Part shown: positions 46,690 through 57,810 of the stretch, one piece after another
Numbering within the stretch: the first letter of the stretch is position 1
Layout of the letters: each line of letters starts with the position of its first letter
Origin: Rhineura floridana
Lineage: Eukaryota; Chordata; Lepidosauria; Squamata; Rhineuridae
DNA: 64,000 bases
Assembly (NCBI RefSeq): GCF_030035675.1
Contig: NC_084482.1
Span: forward strand, 217,581,943-217,645,942
Direction of reading: 5' to 3'
Made by a program: the position numbers and the translations under genes
Notes under the pieces: model-generated
What the model was told of the DNA's origin: nothing
Databases searched by the model: none
Seen by the model: the letters and a program-made list of their open reading frames with translations, nothing else

Positions 46690-46800
46690 CTTTTACTTAT
46701 TTATTTATATATTTATTTATTTATTACATTTGTATACCGCCCCATAGCCGAAGCTCTCCGGGCGGTTTACAACAATTAAAATATTAAAAACAAATATACA
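46690..46800 (-). mobile_element. L2 3' tail in gene B intron 5
   Basis: TTTAT repeats then 'ataccgccccatagccgaag' and 'ctctccgggcggtttacaac' is a reversed L2 tail. Confidence 0.8.
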
Positions 46801-46999
46801 AATTTAAAAACACATTTCCTGTAATTAATTTTCAGTGAATACCTATTCCCCGCAGTAGGGGTGTGGCCTATGTTTGGGTCAATATGATATATCTGTATTA
46901 ATTTGTATTCCATAAAATATATGTTTTGAATTGAAATTAAGGATCCAAGTTTCAGAATTTCTGAAAGCAAAACAATCTTTCGGAATATACATCCTGAAG

Positions 47000-47195
47000 A
47001 ATCTTTGTCCTGCCCTGCAAAGGCCACCCTGTTCCAGAAAGCGCTGTGATTCAGAGGCAGAGGATTTATTTTGCCTGCAGAACTTCCCACATTCAATACT
47101 TGGCATCTCTAGATAGGACAGAAACCCATGTCTGACAACCGGTAGAGACAATGCCAGTCAGAGCAGACAATGCTGAGGTAGATAGACCAATGGTC
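47000..47195 (+). mobile_element. tRNA-derived SINE (second family)
   Basis: 'tgattcagaggcagaggatt', 'ttgcctgcagaacttcccac', 'aatgccagtcagagcagaca'. Confidence 0.7.
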
Positions 47196-47197
47196 TG

Positions 47198-47370
47198 ACT
47201 TAAGAACATAAGAAGAGCCTGGTGGATCAGGCCAGTGGCCCTTCTAGTCCAACATCCTGTTCTCACAGTGGCCAACCAGATGACTCTGTGGGAAGCCAGC
47301 ACACAGGACCCGAGCACAAGAGCACTTCAGTTTCCAGCAACTGGTATTCGGAAGCATACTGCCTCTGACT
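47198..47370 (-). mobile_element. CR1 3' tail fragment
   Basis: 'ttaagaacataagaagagcc' to 'ggtattcggaagcatactgc' is a reversed CR1 tail. It ends about 45 bp from exon 5. Confidence 0.78.
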
Positions 47371-47414
47371 GTGGTATGTTCTTAAGGGCTTCCTTTCCCT
47401 CTGGAATCCCTTAC

Positions 47415-47541
47415 CTTCCTGAGCCGAGATTGTCCCTTCAGCACACAGAGCACAAGTGTAGCAGCAAAGTGGCTTTCCTTCCTGAATCACCTTGACGTAT
47501 CCAGGGAGGCAATTTTTGGTGCACCTTGAATGAGGCAACAT
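47415..47541 (-). CDS. V2R gene B exon 5 (cysteine-rich)
   Basis: 127 nt as in gene [41 protein letters not shown]. Acceptor cgattag|atg and donor gaag|gtaagg are usable. Open frame within a broken gene. Confidence 0.87.
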
Positions 47542-48879
47542 CTAATCGTAAAGAGAAGGAAGATCAAAGAAAAAGAGGGGTGTGTTGGGAAGCCTCAGGA
47601 CTGAGCTGGAGACTTGGAAGCCACCTGCCACTCCAGGGCCGGTGCCAGTCATGCTGGGGACCTTGGGCACCAGCCTGCCCCGGGCCCTGGCACCCGCACG
47701 CATGCATGCCCCACCTACCTACCTTGAGGTGAATGCTGCCCGTGCTGTGTGTGCATGCCTGCCATCAACCAAGATGGCAGCAGGGGCATCAGCCCCTTAG
47801 GGAAACCTTGGCCACCATCTTGGTTGATGGCAGGGTTGCTCCCGCAGTGCAACCAGAATTTACCTCAAGGGAGAAGTAGGTGGGGCATGCAGGTGGACAT
47901 CACAGGCCTGCGTGGTAGTAGGGGGGTGCCTGGGACTTCCTTCTCTGTAATCCATGGCAGGGTCAGGAGCTGATGCTGCCACGGATTGTGGAAGGGAGCT
48001 CTACCCACCCACCCTAAGGAGGGGCCCTTCAGGAGACCCTTGGGCCCTCAGCCAGGGCCCGACCTGGCCACCCTCTGTCGCCTGCCCTGCGTCATTCCCT
48101 TTACTTCCAGGACTGCAACCACTTCCTCACTTCTCCAGCCATGTACACATTTAGCACAACCCCTAAAGTCTTTAATGGCTAAAGTTTAGCCTCTATAGTT
48201 TGTTTTTTAAACAGATATGACGTACTGTTCCACACGGAGCGTGCACAAGGTCCCAGATTCAGTACACAGTCTCTCAAGATAGAGCTGAGATTGGGAAGGA
48301 CCCCGCATCCTGAAGAGCTTCTGCTCACCAGAGCAGACAATATTTCTTTCAGTTTTATTTATCAGGGAAGTTCTGGCCCACCCTTCATCCCAGGATCCCA
48401 GGATGAGTTGCAATACAATAAAACAGTCAGCGTTTCAACAGATCTGAACAGGATTCGGAATTGTTTTACTTTTGTGGATGTTTTTATTGTTCAATCAGTT
48501 CGGGATGTTTCATGGGAAGAAATTCATAAATCAAATATGAATAGACGAATCAATCATTGGACTCAAAATAAGGCGGCCCACTCTGTTGTTTTACTCCAGC
48601 TTTTGCAGCTGGGAGCTCCCTTCACTAACTGTCCTCGGAGTCCCTGACCTAAAGTTGGCACAGCTGCACGGAACTTCAGCCTCATGTATCATAGTCTGTG
48701 TATTAACAGCCTGGCTGAGGAAGCCCATTCTCTGCCCCCTTTCTCTCTGTATATTGAATAAGAAATTATTTATTTATTTAGACATTTATTAATCACCCAC
48801 CAATCATGTCCTCTAGGTGGTTGATGGAATTTGTTAATCTAAAATCGGAACAATGAAATTAGGGTTGAAGAGGCATATG
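47542..48879 (-). other. Gene B intron 4 remnant, homologous to gene A intron 4
   Basis: 48220-48540 and A 16860-17210 share an old SINE-like unit and flanks ('caaggtcccagattcagtac', 'gtggatgtttttattgt'). A GC-rich insert at 47630-48180 is unique to B; its open frames show no domain. Homology stops at about 48875, marking the left end of the deletion that removed exons 3 and 4. Confidence 0.65.
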
Positions 48880-49060
48880 TCTGTGTTGGAATTGCTTTTT
48901 AATATGTTTTCAAACCTTTTTTAAAATGTTTTTAACCTTTTTTTAGATGTCATGAAAGCTTTTTGAAAAAATGTTTTGTTTTAATGTATTTTAAAGTCTG
49001 TTTTTATGATGTTTTATTTAGTGCTTTTGTTTGCTGCCCTGGTCACCTGCTGTAAGAGGG
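48880..49060 (+). mobile_element. L2-type 3' untranslated fragment
   Basis: 'tgtgttggaattgcttttta' to 'gcttttgtttgctgccctgg', matching 56288-56475. Confidence 0.7.
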
Positions 49061-49174
49061 GGTCACCAATGTGGCACCCCTGGGGACCAGTGCACTTGTC
49101 AGTGCCTCCTATCGTGTCCACCTCAGTAAATATCCCTTCAAAAGTTGACAATGCATGTGCGACTGTTTGTTCTT

Positions 49175-50534
49175 CCTGCTAGCACTGGCTTGGCCTCTTC
49201 TGGACCTTGTGTTCTGTGCTGGATGGGATGATGGTGATCTTGGTGTGGAGGAACTCTCTGTAGTTCCGTTGTCATGGACATATCACTACCTGGTTGGGTT
49301 TAGACTCACTGGGACTCAAAACCTCTGCAGGGGTGGGGAACCAATTAGGATGGTCCGCCCCAGGAGGCTGATGGATCCAGATGGTTTCCTGAGAGCTCTT
49401 GGGGTTTTTCCTGTCACCTCGGTAGGCGATTCTGTTGAAGCTCTGGCTGACCTCTGGAATGGGGAAATGGCCAGGGCAGTGGACATGATCGCTGCTGAGC
49501 ATCCCCTCTCACGAATGGAGCCAAACCAGCTCCCTGGTTTACCAGGGAGCTGATGGTGATGAAACAAATGAGATGGAGACTAGAGCGACGTTGGCGGAAG
49601 ACTCGGAGCGAGTCTGACCGAACACGGGCTAGAGCCTATCTGAAGGCCTACTCCATGGCAGTGCAGGCAGCAAAGAAATTATTCTTTTCAGCCACCATTG
49701 TGTCTGCGGGGAGCCGACCAGCAGAGCTGTTTCGAGTGGTCAGGGGTCTCCTACATTCTGGCCCCCGAGAGGGTAATATAGACCACTCATCAGCCCGCTG
49801 TCAAGAATTTGCACAGCACTTCGCAGACAAAATCGTTCAGATTCGTTCCGACTTGGATGCTATAGTTGATACAGGCTCAGTGGATGTAACTTTGGCTCCT
49901 GCTTGTCCAATAATAATGGATTCTTTTCAGCTTGTACAACCCGAGGATGTGGACAGGATCCTTGGAGAGGTGAGGCCCACCACATGTCTGTTAGACCCTT
50001 GCCCTTCCTGGCTTATTAAAAGTGCCAGAGGGGGCCTAGCCGAGTGGGTGAAGGAAGTGGCCAATGCCTCCCTACAACAAGGCAGAGTTCCAATGTGCCT
50101 AAAGGAGGCAGTTGTATGGCCTTTGTTGAAAAAGCCCTCCCTGGACCCCTCTATTCTGGATAATTATCGACCAGTGTCTAATATCCCATTCCTGGGCAAG
50201 GTAATAGAGCGTGTGGTGGCCTCCCAACTACAGGGTTTCCTGGATGAAACGGATTATCTAGATCCATTTCAGTCTGGTTTCAGACCTGGTTATGGGATGG
50301 AGACAGCTTTGGTCACCTTGGTAGATGACCTACGCAGAGAACTGGACAGGAGGAGTGTGTCCCTGTTGGTTCTGTTGGACCTCTCAGCGGCTTTCGATAC
50401 CATCGACCATGGTATCCTTCTGGGTCGCCTTACCGGGATGGGACTTGGGGGCACCGTTTTATGATGGCTCCGTTCCTTCCTGGAGGGTCGAACCCAGAAG
50501 GTGGTGCTAGGGGATTCCTGTTCGACTCCTTGGC
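49175..50534 (+). mobile_element. L2-clade LINE, cut at exon 2 of gene B
   Basis: The frame 49553-50464 (303 residues) reads AELFRVVRGLLHSGP, VQPEDVDRILGEVRPTTCLL, PSWLIKSARGGLAEWVKEVA, DYLDPFQSGFRPGYGMETAL and LLDLSAAFDTIDHGILLGRL (motif A), then a stop. A short WLRSFLEGRTQKVVLGDS follows, and the element ends inside the reverse transcriptase at the exon 2 junction. Its 3' half and tail are absent, so it was itself cut by the deletion. Confidence 0.88.
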
Positions 50535-50637
50535 TGTTGTAGCCCAGGGTGACATTGGCAAGAGCCTGGGATCTTGGTTGACCTCATGAATGGCAAAGAG
50601 GAAGGCCAGATTGTGGAGGAAAATTATATCAGGACTC
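50535..50637 (-). pseudogene. V2R gene B exon 2, 5' part only
   Basis: Acceptor tttatttgcag|gag is intact. [20 protein letters not shown] and QDPRLLP can be read, then one base is missing (cttgccaat against cttgcccaac in A). Homology ends at 50535, directly against L2 sequence. Confidence 0.88.
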
Positions 50638-50955
50638 CTGCAAATAAATATACATGGTGTCTCAATGCCACCTTTTCTTTAAGAAAACATGGAAAATTCC
50701 TTACTTTGCAACTTAAAAGATATTTCTAGCCAATGCAAAACCTCTCAAGTTCATTCTTAGAAGGATACCCGTGCTCAGTCAGAACCATTTTTGTAAACAT
50801 TGTTTGGTTGGGGAACTGCATCGCAAAATCTGGATAAGTGTGCATTTCGAAGGGTGCCTGTGTTTCAGTCCTCATATTGTTTCGGAATGTGAGGATTTGA
50901 TACATTCAGCTTTAAATGAGAACTGAATCAAACATCTCCCCCATCCCTAATGCCC

Positions 50956-51053
50956 ACTTTTTGAACTACAACTCCCATCAGCCCCAGCCAGCATGGCCAC
51001 TGGATTGGGCTGATGGGAGTTGTAGTTCAAAAAAGTAACTTTTCCAGGCTCTG
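50956..51053. mobile_element. CAGAGCTTGG palindromic MITE, left end missing
   Basis: It starts within the left arm (tttttgaactacaactccca) and runs to 'aacttttccaggctctg'. The left terminal repeat is absent. Confidence 0.85.
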
Positions 51054-51659
51054 CAAACGTTGGGGGGTATCCTTGTTGCAAAGGTGAGGCTGATGCGTAC
51101 AACTCCAGTGCCAGAGACACTGTGCAACCTCCAGTGCAAAACCTCCAAATTATCCATGCAGCTGTTTGAAAAGATTCACAGGTATAGCCTGAAACTGATT
51201 TTCTTTCCCCCCTCTATCTTGTTTTGCCTCTTTAGTCCCCTTTCAATATCACTCGCCTTGAATTGGTTAACTGTATTTTATGTATTTTTTATCTATATTT
51301 CAGTGTTTTACTGTGGATGATTGCATTATGAGCCCCCCTGAGTGCCGCACTGTAGGGTAGAAGAGTGGGACAGCAATATATTTTAAACAAAAGAAGAAAT
51401 AAATAAACAGCCAAAGAGTTTGCTGTTTTTGGTTAAAATTATGCTAGGGGAAAAACACCCTCACTCTTCTTTAATCTGTTATTTAAATGAACCTGTTCAT
51501 TTAAAGTGAACCTCATCAACTGGTAAAAACAGCATGGATTTGAACAAGATGGTGCGCCCTGAGTGTTCATATTGCTCCACTGTGGAATTGCACTCCTATA
51601 GCAAAACAGGAAGAATGGGTTTGGGTTGAGTAGCATTCAGTTAATCTTTGAGCATTTGA

Positions 51660-51965
51660 TGTTGTTATGTGCCTTCAAGTTGACTATGAGTTACGGCAAC
51701 CCTATGAATCAGAGACCTCCAATAGCATCTGTCATGAACCACCCTGTTCAGATCTTGTAAGTTCAGGTCTGTGGCTTCCTTTATGGAATCAATCCATCTC
51801 TTGTTTGGCTTTCCTCTTTTTCGACTCCCTTCTGTTTTTCCCAGCATTATTGTCTTTTCTAGTGAATCATGTCTTCTCATGATGTGTCCAAAGTATGACA
51901 ACCTCAGTTTCATCATTTTAGCTTCTAATGATAGTTCTGGTTTAATTTCTTCTAACACTCAATTG
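51660..51965 (-). mobile_element. BovB 3' end in gene B intron 1
   Basis: Minus-strand frame: EEIKPELSLEAKMMKLRLSY, FGHIMRRHDSLEKTIMLGKT, then the tail. It ends only ~15 bp from the exon 1 donor and may be what disturbed the site. Confidence 0.88.
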
Positions 51966-51978
51966 TGCAATTACTTCC

Positions 51979-52211
51979 ATTTTAATCTGGATGAAAGGGG
52001 GTCGGGAGAAAGATATGGGTAGGACTGCAGCATTTATTGTAGGGATGACCCCACCGATGAGATGGTCACCTGCCCTGTAGTAGTTCCAAGGATCATACTG
52101 ATCTCTCTCTAAATTCAAGGGGCATTTTGCCTTCAGCACCGAAGAGGCTGCAGAGGGCAGTAGCAGAAACAGCAGGAATAGAATTGTCATGGGCATGCCT
52201 GCTGCAATCAC
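51979..52211 (-). pseudogene. V2R gene B exon 1
   Basis: Reads MIAAGMPMTILFLLFLLLPS (leader), then KAKCPLNLERDQYDPWNYYR and AGDHLIGGVIPTINAAVLPI. Open through PPFIQIK. The second Met (MPMTIL) fits the family start better. The donor is changed: aaaat|ggaagta against aaaat|gtaagta in gene A. Confidence 0.88.
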
Positions 52212-53300
52212 CCCCCTCCCTTATTGTGCCTGCTCTCTTCAGAGAAGCCAAAACCATCTCACAAGTCTGAAGTTGCTGTCAGTGACTTTGGTAATACAGA
52301 CAGGGTTCTGTCATGGTTTCTGATCCAAAAGGGGTCATATTAAGCCTTACACTGGCCATATCCCTGCCTGCCTCAATTCGCAGCCCAAGATCTCAGCAGA
52401 GTGCAAAATATTTATGCATCATACCATTCAGGCTTGGTGCAAGAAAATTGTCTCCTGGTTCCAAGATTTCTGTTATTGGTCTCAGAGCTGACCTTGAGAG
52501 GAGACCCGTGAGCTTTGGAAAGAAGAGGAATTAATCACCATGATTTCCATAATTATACAGGGGGGGAATTACCTCTGCTATATCCTGAACTCTCAGTATG
52601 GCTCCATGCACAGATGTCTGGCTGAAGAAAAACATGTGTGCAAAAACTCGCCAATGAGTTCTACACTTTTCCAGAGGCCAAATATATTGGGTGGGGGGAG
52701 ATTAGCAAAAGTGTACTGGATTTTAATGAAGAAAAATCTACAAAAGAAAAGCCTGCATGCGAAAGATTTTGGAAGGATATGCATTTCAAAAATGAAAACA
52801 ACATTAACTGAATGCGATCACTTTATAGTATATAGTTTTTGTAAACAAAAAACAGAAATTAGAAGCAAGATCAGAACACGTGGGCAGTCCACGGCTGGTT
52901 CAACCACAGATTTTGTGCAATCCAGAGCCATGGTGAATAGGGAGGGATTGGGATGATGCATCCGTGGGAAGGACACAACCAGCCTCCCAATCAAAACAAA
53001 TGGTACAAATGGTGTATTTGCACACATGCGCTTAGACAACTGAGTGGCATCTAAAAAAGAAAGAGGAAAGAATCCTACTCCAGCAGGCAATCCAACTGTT
53101 TTTTCAGTCAGGATGGTGTCTGACTGGGCTTTACCTCAACTAAACACTTGAAGACATTCTTCAAGGGGAGGCCCACAGAGACCACCTTACAGTAGTCTAG
53201 CTATAATACTATACAGGTGAAAAGTCCCAAACGTCAAGGGTCATAGGCCACCAAAGCTGACATAACTTTTTTTAACCTTAAAATTAGATTAAACTGCTGT
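52212..53300 (-). promoter_or_regulatory. V2R gene B 5' flank
   Basis: Collinear with 39143-40250 upstream of gene A (see the shared phrases there). 52215-52350 is present only in B. Confidence 0.72.
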
Positions 53301-54014
53301 GTCATCGATGATAAGATGCCAAAATTCTTTTTTATGACTCATGAGCATCCATGGTTTTAATGTTGCTGTACACTACCCTGATGTTTTGTGAGAGGGCAGC
53401 ATGTACATACTTTTATAACTAGAATAAATAAATAGATGTTTCCTCCCTATAAAAGACCTTGGGACATCCAAGGAGAAAATTTAAAATCAGGATGTTGGGT
53501 CGAGGGTTTGACATGAATTAAAGTATATTTGTTGTGTATTTCCTCCTTCCTATATGTACGAATGCCTGAACACCTCTATGCACTTATGTATTCATGCCAT
53601 TGATTATTGATTCTGCTACTGGAATATTTCCACTACTGTGCATTTACTATAAATATTATTCTATCATTGTATATTTAAAATATGTACTGTGTATAAGAAA
53701 TACTCAGAGTATTCAAACTAACAGAGATACAGTGTGGAGATAAAGCCAGAAATGTTTATAACTTTCTCCACGCTATTTGTAAAACAATGCACACTGTCTG
53801 TTATATTGCTTTTGCGCACTACAGAACCAAGGTCGTCAGTGACAGAGTGGTCTATGTTATAATAACATGTAGTGGATGTGTGGGTGCGAATGAATTTCTC
53901 TTTCTAGGGCCTATGGCTGAAACTGGAGGTTTGGAGCTGCTGAAGGTTATCAAGACCACAACCACTGGGGATGTCTGGAATACATCAAATATAAATGAAT
54001 GTTATAATTCTAAA
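53301..54014. other. No gene seen
   Basis: Includes a LINE-like tail at 53330-53435 ending in AATAAATA. Other sequence is AT-rich with no recognised feature. Confidence 0.35.
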
Positions 54015-54320
54015 AAAGGTAAAGGTGTCCCTGCACTTGTAGTGTGAGTCGTTTCCGACTCTTAGGGTGACGTCTTGCGACCTTTACTAGACAGACCGTA
54101 TATATGGGGTGGGATTGCCAGTTCCTTCCCTGGCCTTTCTTTACCCCAGCGTATGCCGGGTACTCATTTTACCGACCACAGATGGATGGAAGGCTGAGTG
54201 GACCTCGACCCCTTTTGCCGGAGATTCGACTTCCTCCTTCCATTGGAATCGAACTCCGGCTGTGAGCAGAGCTTCGGCTGCATTACCACTGCTTACCACT
54301 CTGCGCCACGGAGGATCTGT
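54015..54320 (-). mobile_element. tRNA-related SINE (third family), long copy
   Basis: The plus strand carries the reversed unit 'gacgtcttgcgacctttact', 'ccttttgccggagattcgac', 'tggaatcgaactccggctgt' (reversed box B) and ends 'ctctgcgccacggaggatct'. The minus-strand head 'gtggcgcagagtggtaag' is a tRNA-like start. Confidence 0.8.
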
Positions 54321-55174
54321 TATCATTCTAGTGTATCCTAAAAGAGACCTCGTGACCAGCACCTTTGATAGGCACCAAGCTGGCATGAGAAAGAGGAAAT
54401 GAAGTCCTGAGAACACAGATGTACCCAAGAAAATGATGTCACTGCAAGTGCCAGCTGACCAATTGATGGATGAGATACCAGGGCTCAGTGAAGGTATCAG
54501 AACATCAAAACATTATCTGACTATAAAGGCACTCCAGCTTCACCAGAAGACTTTAGAAGTTTTCTACCACAGCCTACCAGCTGAGGCTCCATGAGTGCGC
54601 CTCCTCTCCTCCAAATCTTTTCTTCCTCACTACAGTACTGGTTGGCCATCAGCTACTTGTGAGAGTATGAAAGAATGGAACTACTGGACATACCTAATTG
54701 TGCATTCCTGTAAAGAGCACCAAAGAGCACCTCTGGCTGTGTCAATTACACATCTTTCAATAAATCTCTTAAAAAACCTTTTATATTGGTGTGGTCCCAA
54801 TACTCCTTCTGTGCGTTCCTGCTATCTCCTAGCTTGATCACCCATGAGTAGCTTTGGGTTCATTGGTAATAACTAATTCCCTGACATTATGCATCAGGTT
54901 TATCCTAAACACAAGCGCTATTACACAGGTTAATCCTCTTTGTAAAAATTGACTCACATTCAAGCATTAATAAACACAAGTGAGATTACACCATCCAGTT
55001 TTGCTAGATTTTCTTAATAGTTGAAGCAGACTTTCAGGTGACTTTTTCAGGCTTAAGTTATGAAAGAAAATATTAAATATCAAATTTCCTGGAGAGTCAG
55101 AGAGTTGGAGAGAGGATTACTGGCCACTAGCATTGCCATGGAGATGGCCTAGGTTGAATGCAAGTGCATCTTTA

Positions 55175-55194
55175 TGACATCATGTGTGATATCA
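55175..55194. promoter_or_regulatory. CRE/AP-1-like inverted repeat, copy 3
   Basis: TGACATCAT-GT-GTGATATCA; the left half-site is unchanged and the right has two changes. Confidence 0.38.
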
Positions 55195-55269
55195 CAACCA
55201 TCTCAGCAAAGAGAGAGATAGTTAACAGTCAGGTCGAGGCTTAATGCTCTCACAATGGATCTCAGATGA

Positions 55270-56540
55270 TGAAAAGGTAGAATTGCAACACAGGAAACAG
55301 ACCTTGAGTGTGGCGGCACTTAGGGCTCATCCAGACGACTGCAAAATGTGTGACACGCCCGCTATGTGTGTTCATTATTTTTTGGTCGTCCAAATGACGT
55401 CTCGCGCTGTTACGCATTTTCGCGAGTTAAATCCGCTCCTTGCAATACCGGCAAAAATGCGATTTGCTGTTTAAAATTGGGAATCATCCGCTGTGCCTTC
55501 AGGAGTTAGGATGCAATACCGCAGACTTTACAGCTGATGGGCGGTTCTTGGGCATTTCCCCTTGCCCCTTCTCCTCATTCCAGCCAATCACGTATCTGCA
55601 CTTTTGTGCATGTGCGAGAATAAGCCTGGGGAAATTGAACCAATCATCGCAATGTTGGGTTGTGGGGGGTCTGCAACTACTGCGCAGATGCATTTTATTT
55701 TTTGCCAGCCTGCAAACTGGGTGGCCGCTCTGGGTGAGATCTGCAATGCACAGCAAGCGAGAAAGGGGGGGGTCAGTTTCAGCCTGCCTCCCAAAGCCTT
55801 GTCAATTTCATTCTACTTGCTGGGGTTTTTGCTTCAAATCAGAAAAGCATACATTCGTTTAAGTGTAATATCGCAAATGCAAACAAGAAAAGGGTGTCAA
55901 TTTCATTCTCCGTGGGAAGGCAGGCGTGAAACCGACCAGCAGCCTTTATTTCCTAGGCGAGAACTCCTTTACAGCCATATTATGCTTCGTTGCAAAGGGG
56001 GAGAAGAGCATACGTAATTTTTTCGCTGACCAATTGGTTGATAGGGGGAGGTTTTAGAGGCGGAGCTTGGAAAAAGCGAAAAAAATGTAGGGTTATCAGA
56101 TGACAAACCGAATATGGAAACCGTGGATTATCCCGCTCCGTTTGGATAAGCCCTTACCCTGTGGAACTCCTTACCCTTAAATATTAGACAGGTGCCATCT
56201 CTGTTATCTCTTGGGCACCTATTGAAGACTTCCTACCTTCCTCTTTCAACAAGCCTTTTAAGTAGAGACCTTATCCCAGTCTGCTTCTGTGTTGGAATTG
56301 CTTTTTAATATGCTTTTAAACCTTTTTTAAAAAACTATGTTTTTTAACCTTTTTTTCAAAGATGTCTTGAAAGTTTTTTAAACAAATGTTTTTAAAGTTG
56401 TTTTGTTTTAATGTATTTTAATGTCTGTTTTTATCATGTTTTAAAGTGTTTTTAGTGCTTTTGTTTGCTGCCCTGGGCTCCTGCTGGGAGGAAGGACGGG
56501 ACTGAAATAAAATAATAAATAAATAATAAATAGTATTTGA
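55270..56540 (+). mobile_element. L2-type 3' end split by a Harbinger-like element
   Basis: LQHRKQTLSVAAL at 55280-55319 continues at 56154 with LWNSLPLNIRQVPSLLSL, then a T-rich untranslated region and the tail 'ctgccctgggctcctgctgg', ending in AATAAATA repeats. Confidence 0.78.
55323..56153. mobile_element. Harbinger-like non-autonomous element, copy 2 (831 bp)
   Basis: Same ends and body as 33914-34855, flanked by TTA at 55320-55322 and 56154-56156. Shorter internally by about 110 bp. Confidence 0.85.
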
Positions 56541-56700
56541 GGCTATATTAACAGGTGACAGTGGACTGGAAGAAAAAAAAGGAATTGGATGGTGGGAAAA
56601 TGTGAGGTCTCTTGAGTAGCACCCAGACACATCACCAGAACAATCCATGAAATCTTTGTCTGAAAAATCATTTACACATTATTCTAGCCCCCAACCATGC

Positions 56701-57582
56701 CTGGGAAGTTACCTTCCCATTCCAGGGTTCTGTTATTTTTCTTCAGCTCCACTTCAGTCTTTAATGGTTAAATATTTTGAACTGACCTTTAGATTTTTAA
56801 AAAATATTGGCTATTTTAGCAAGCAGCCACCATCACATCTCTTAAATTGCACTGGGCCCAGATGGTGATCAAAACCAGTGTCCAAAGAGCAGGAATCTTT
56901 GTAGAGAAAAGAGTTCCAGAAAAACTGCATTCTTTTATTTATTTATTTTTACCTCAACAGCAGAAGGATGATTTTACTGTACCAGTTTCATTCATACTTA
57001 CACAGGCAGGCAAAAGCATGACCAAACTCCTTTAGTAACTTCCTGTTGTTTATAGAATGGGAGTTCTGGACGATGGACCACTCATCCTTAACCTGCACTG
57101 CTGGTTTCATTTTTTCTTCTTTGGACCCAAAGTCCCATTATATCCTAAATGTGGCTGCTACGCCACTAAGTGGGGCAGCCCGTTTGGACCATATGCCACT
57201 GGTCTTAGAGTTACCAGGTGTCCGGTTTTCGGTTGGAGACTGATTTTTGGGGGTCCTCTCTGGGTCTCTGGATGAGTCACCTTAATCTCCAGACTCTTAG
57301 CTTTCATTAAAAAAATAAGTTTCTAGGTGGTCTGGTTCAAAATATATAAACCAAAATATCACCACCACCACTGCAACTTCTGTTAGCTGTTGCTCTCATT
57401 TCTGCTCAAATCGCTGCCCTTTCAGGTTTTTAGCCAATAAGTGAAGTCAGGGTTGTGAATGACAATAGCAAGAGCTAAACCTCATTTCAGGTTCTGAGAG
57501 CAGTTTCCTTTTCCTGTCTGTCTCACATCAGGAATTCAGTAAATATATAGTTTTCTGCAGCATAAAGAGTACTTTCTTTGTA
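56701..57582. other. No gene seen
   Basis: 56815-56890 resembles 60835-60905 (ttctagcaaacagccaccgtcac-type wording), an old duplication. 57195-57300 begins like a MITE ('ttaccaggtgtccggttttc'). Confidence 0.35.
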
Positions 57583-57810
57583 CAGTAGGGCCCTGCTTAC
57601 CGGCACTTCGCTTACTGGCGTTCCACTAATGCAGCGGTTTTCATTCCCCATTTTAAAGCCAATTTTGCGCTTTCGCGGCAATTTGCGTCATTTTTGCATC
57701 ATTTTTGCGCGACAGGCCCCATTATACTCATTGGGTTTCCACTTTACGGCGATTTCCACTTTATGGCGGGGGTCTGGAACAGAACCTGCCATATAAGCGG
57801 GGCCTGCCTG
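57583..57810. mobile_element. Tigger/pogo-like MITE, 228 bp
   Basis: Left end CAGTAGGGCCCTGCTTA and right end TAAGCGGGGCCTGCCTG are inverted repeats, each next to a TA dinucleotide (57581-57582, 57811-57812). TA duplication plus a CAG start fits Tc1/mariner, pogo branch. Confidence 0.78.

Larger units (their letters stand above)
45083..52211 (-). pseudogene. V2R gene B: vomeronasal type-2 receptor lacking exons 3 and 4
   Basis: Coding order: exon 1 (52211-51979), a 103-bp piece of exon 2 (50637-50535), then exons 5 (47541-47415) and 6 (45993-45083). The rest of exon 2 and all of exons 3 and 4 are missing; in their place an L2 LINE (49175-50534) runs directly into exon 2. Exon 1 has lost its donor (GG at 51978-51977 where gene A has GT), and exon 2 lacks one base relative to A. 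Exons 5 and 6 are open with good splice sites. It cannot make a ligand-binding receptor. Intron 4 is homologous to that of gene A up to about 48875. Confidence 0.9.
55010..56700 (-). promoter_or_regulatory. Conserved V2R upstream block, copy B, interrupted
   Basis: 55010-55270 and 56540-56700 match copy A (40435-40870). The gap is filled by an L2 3' end, itself split by a Harbinger-like element. The inverted repeat at 55175-55194 and 'ccatggagatggcctagg' are kept. Confidence 0.7.

Noticed and set aside
47526-48189. GC-rich open frames in gene B intron 4
   Set aside because: No domain and no homologue in gene A; probably an insert of unknown origin.
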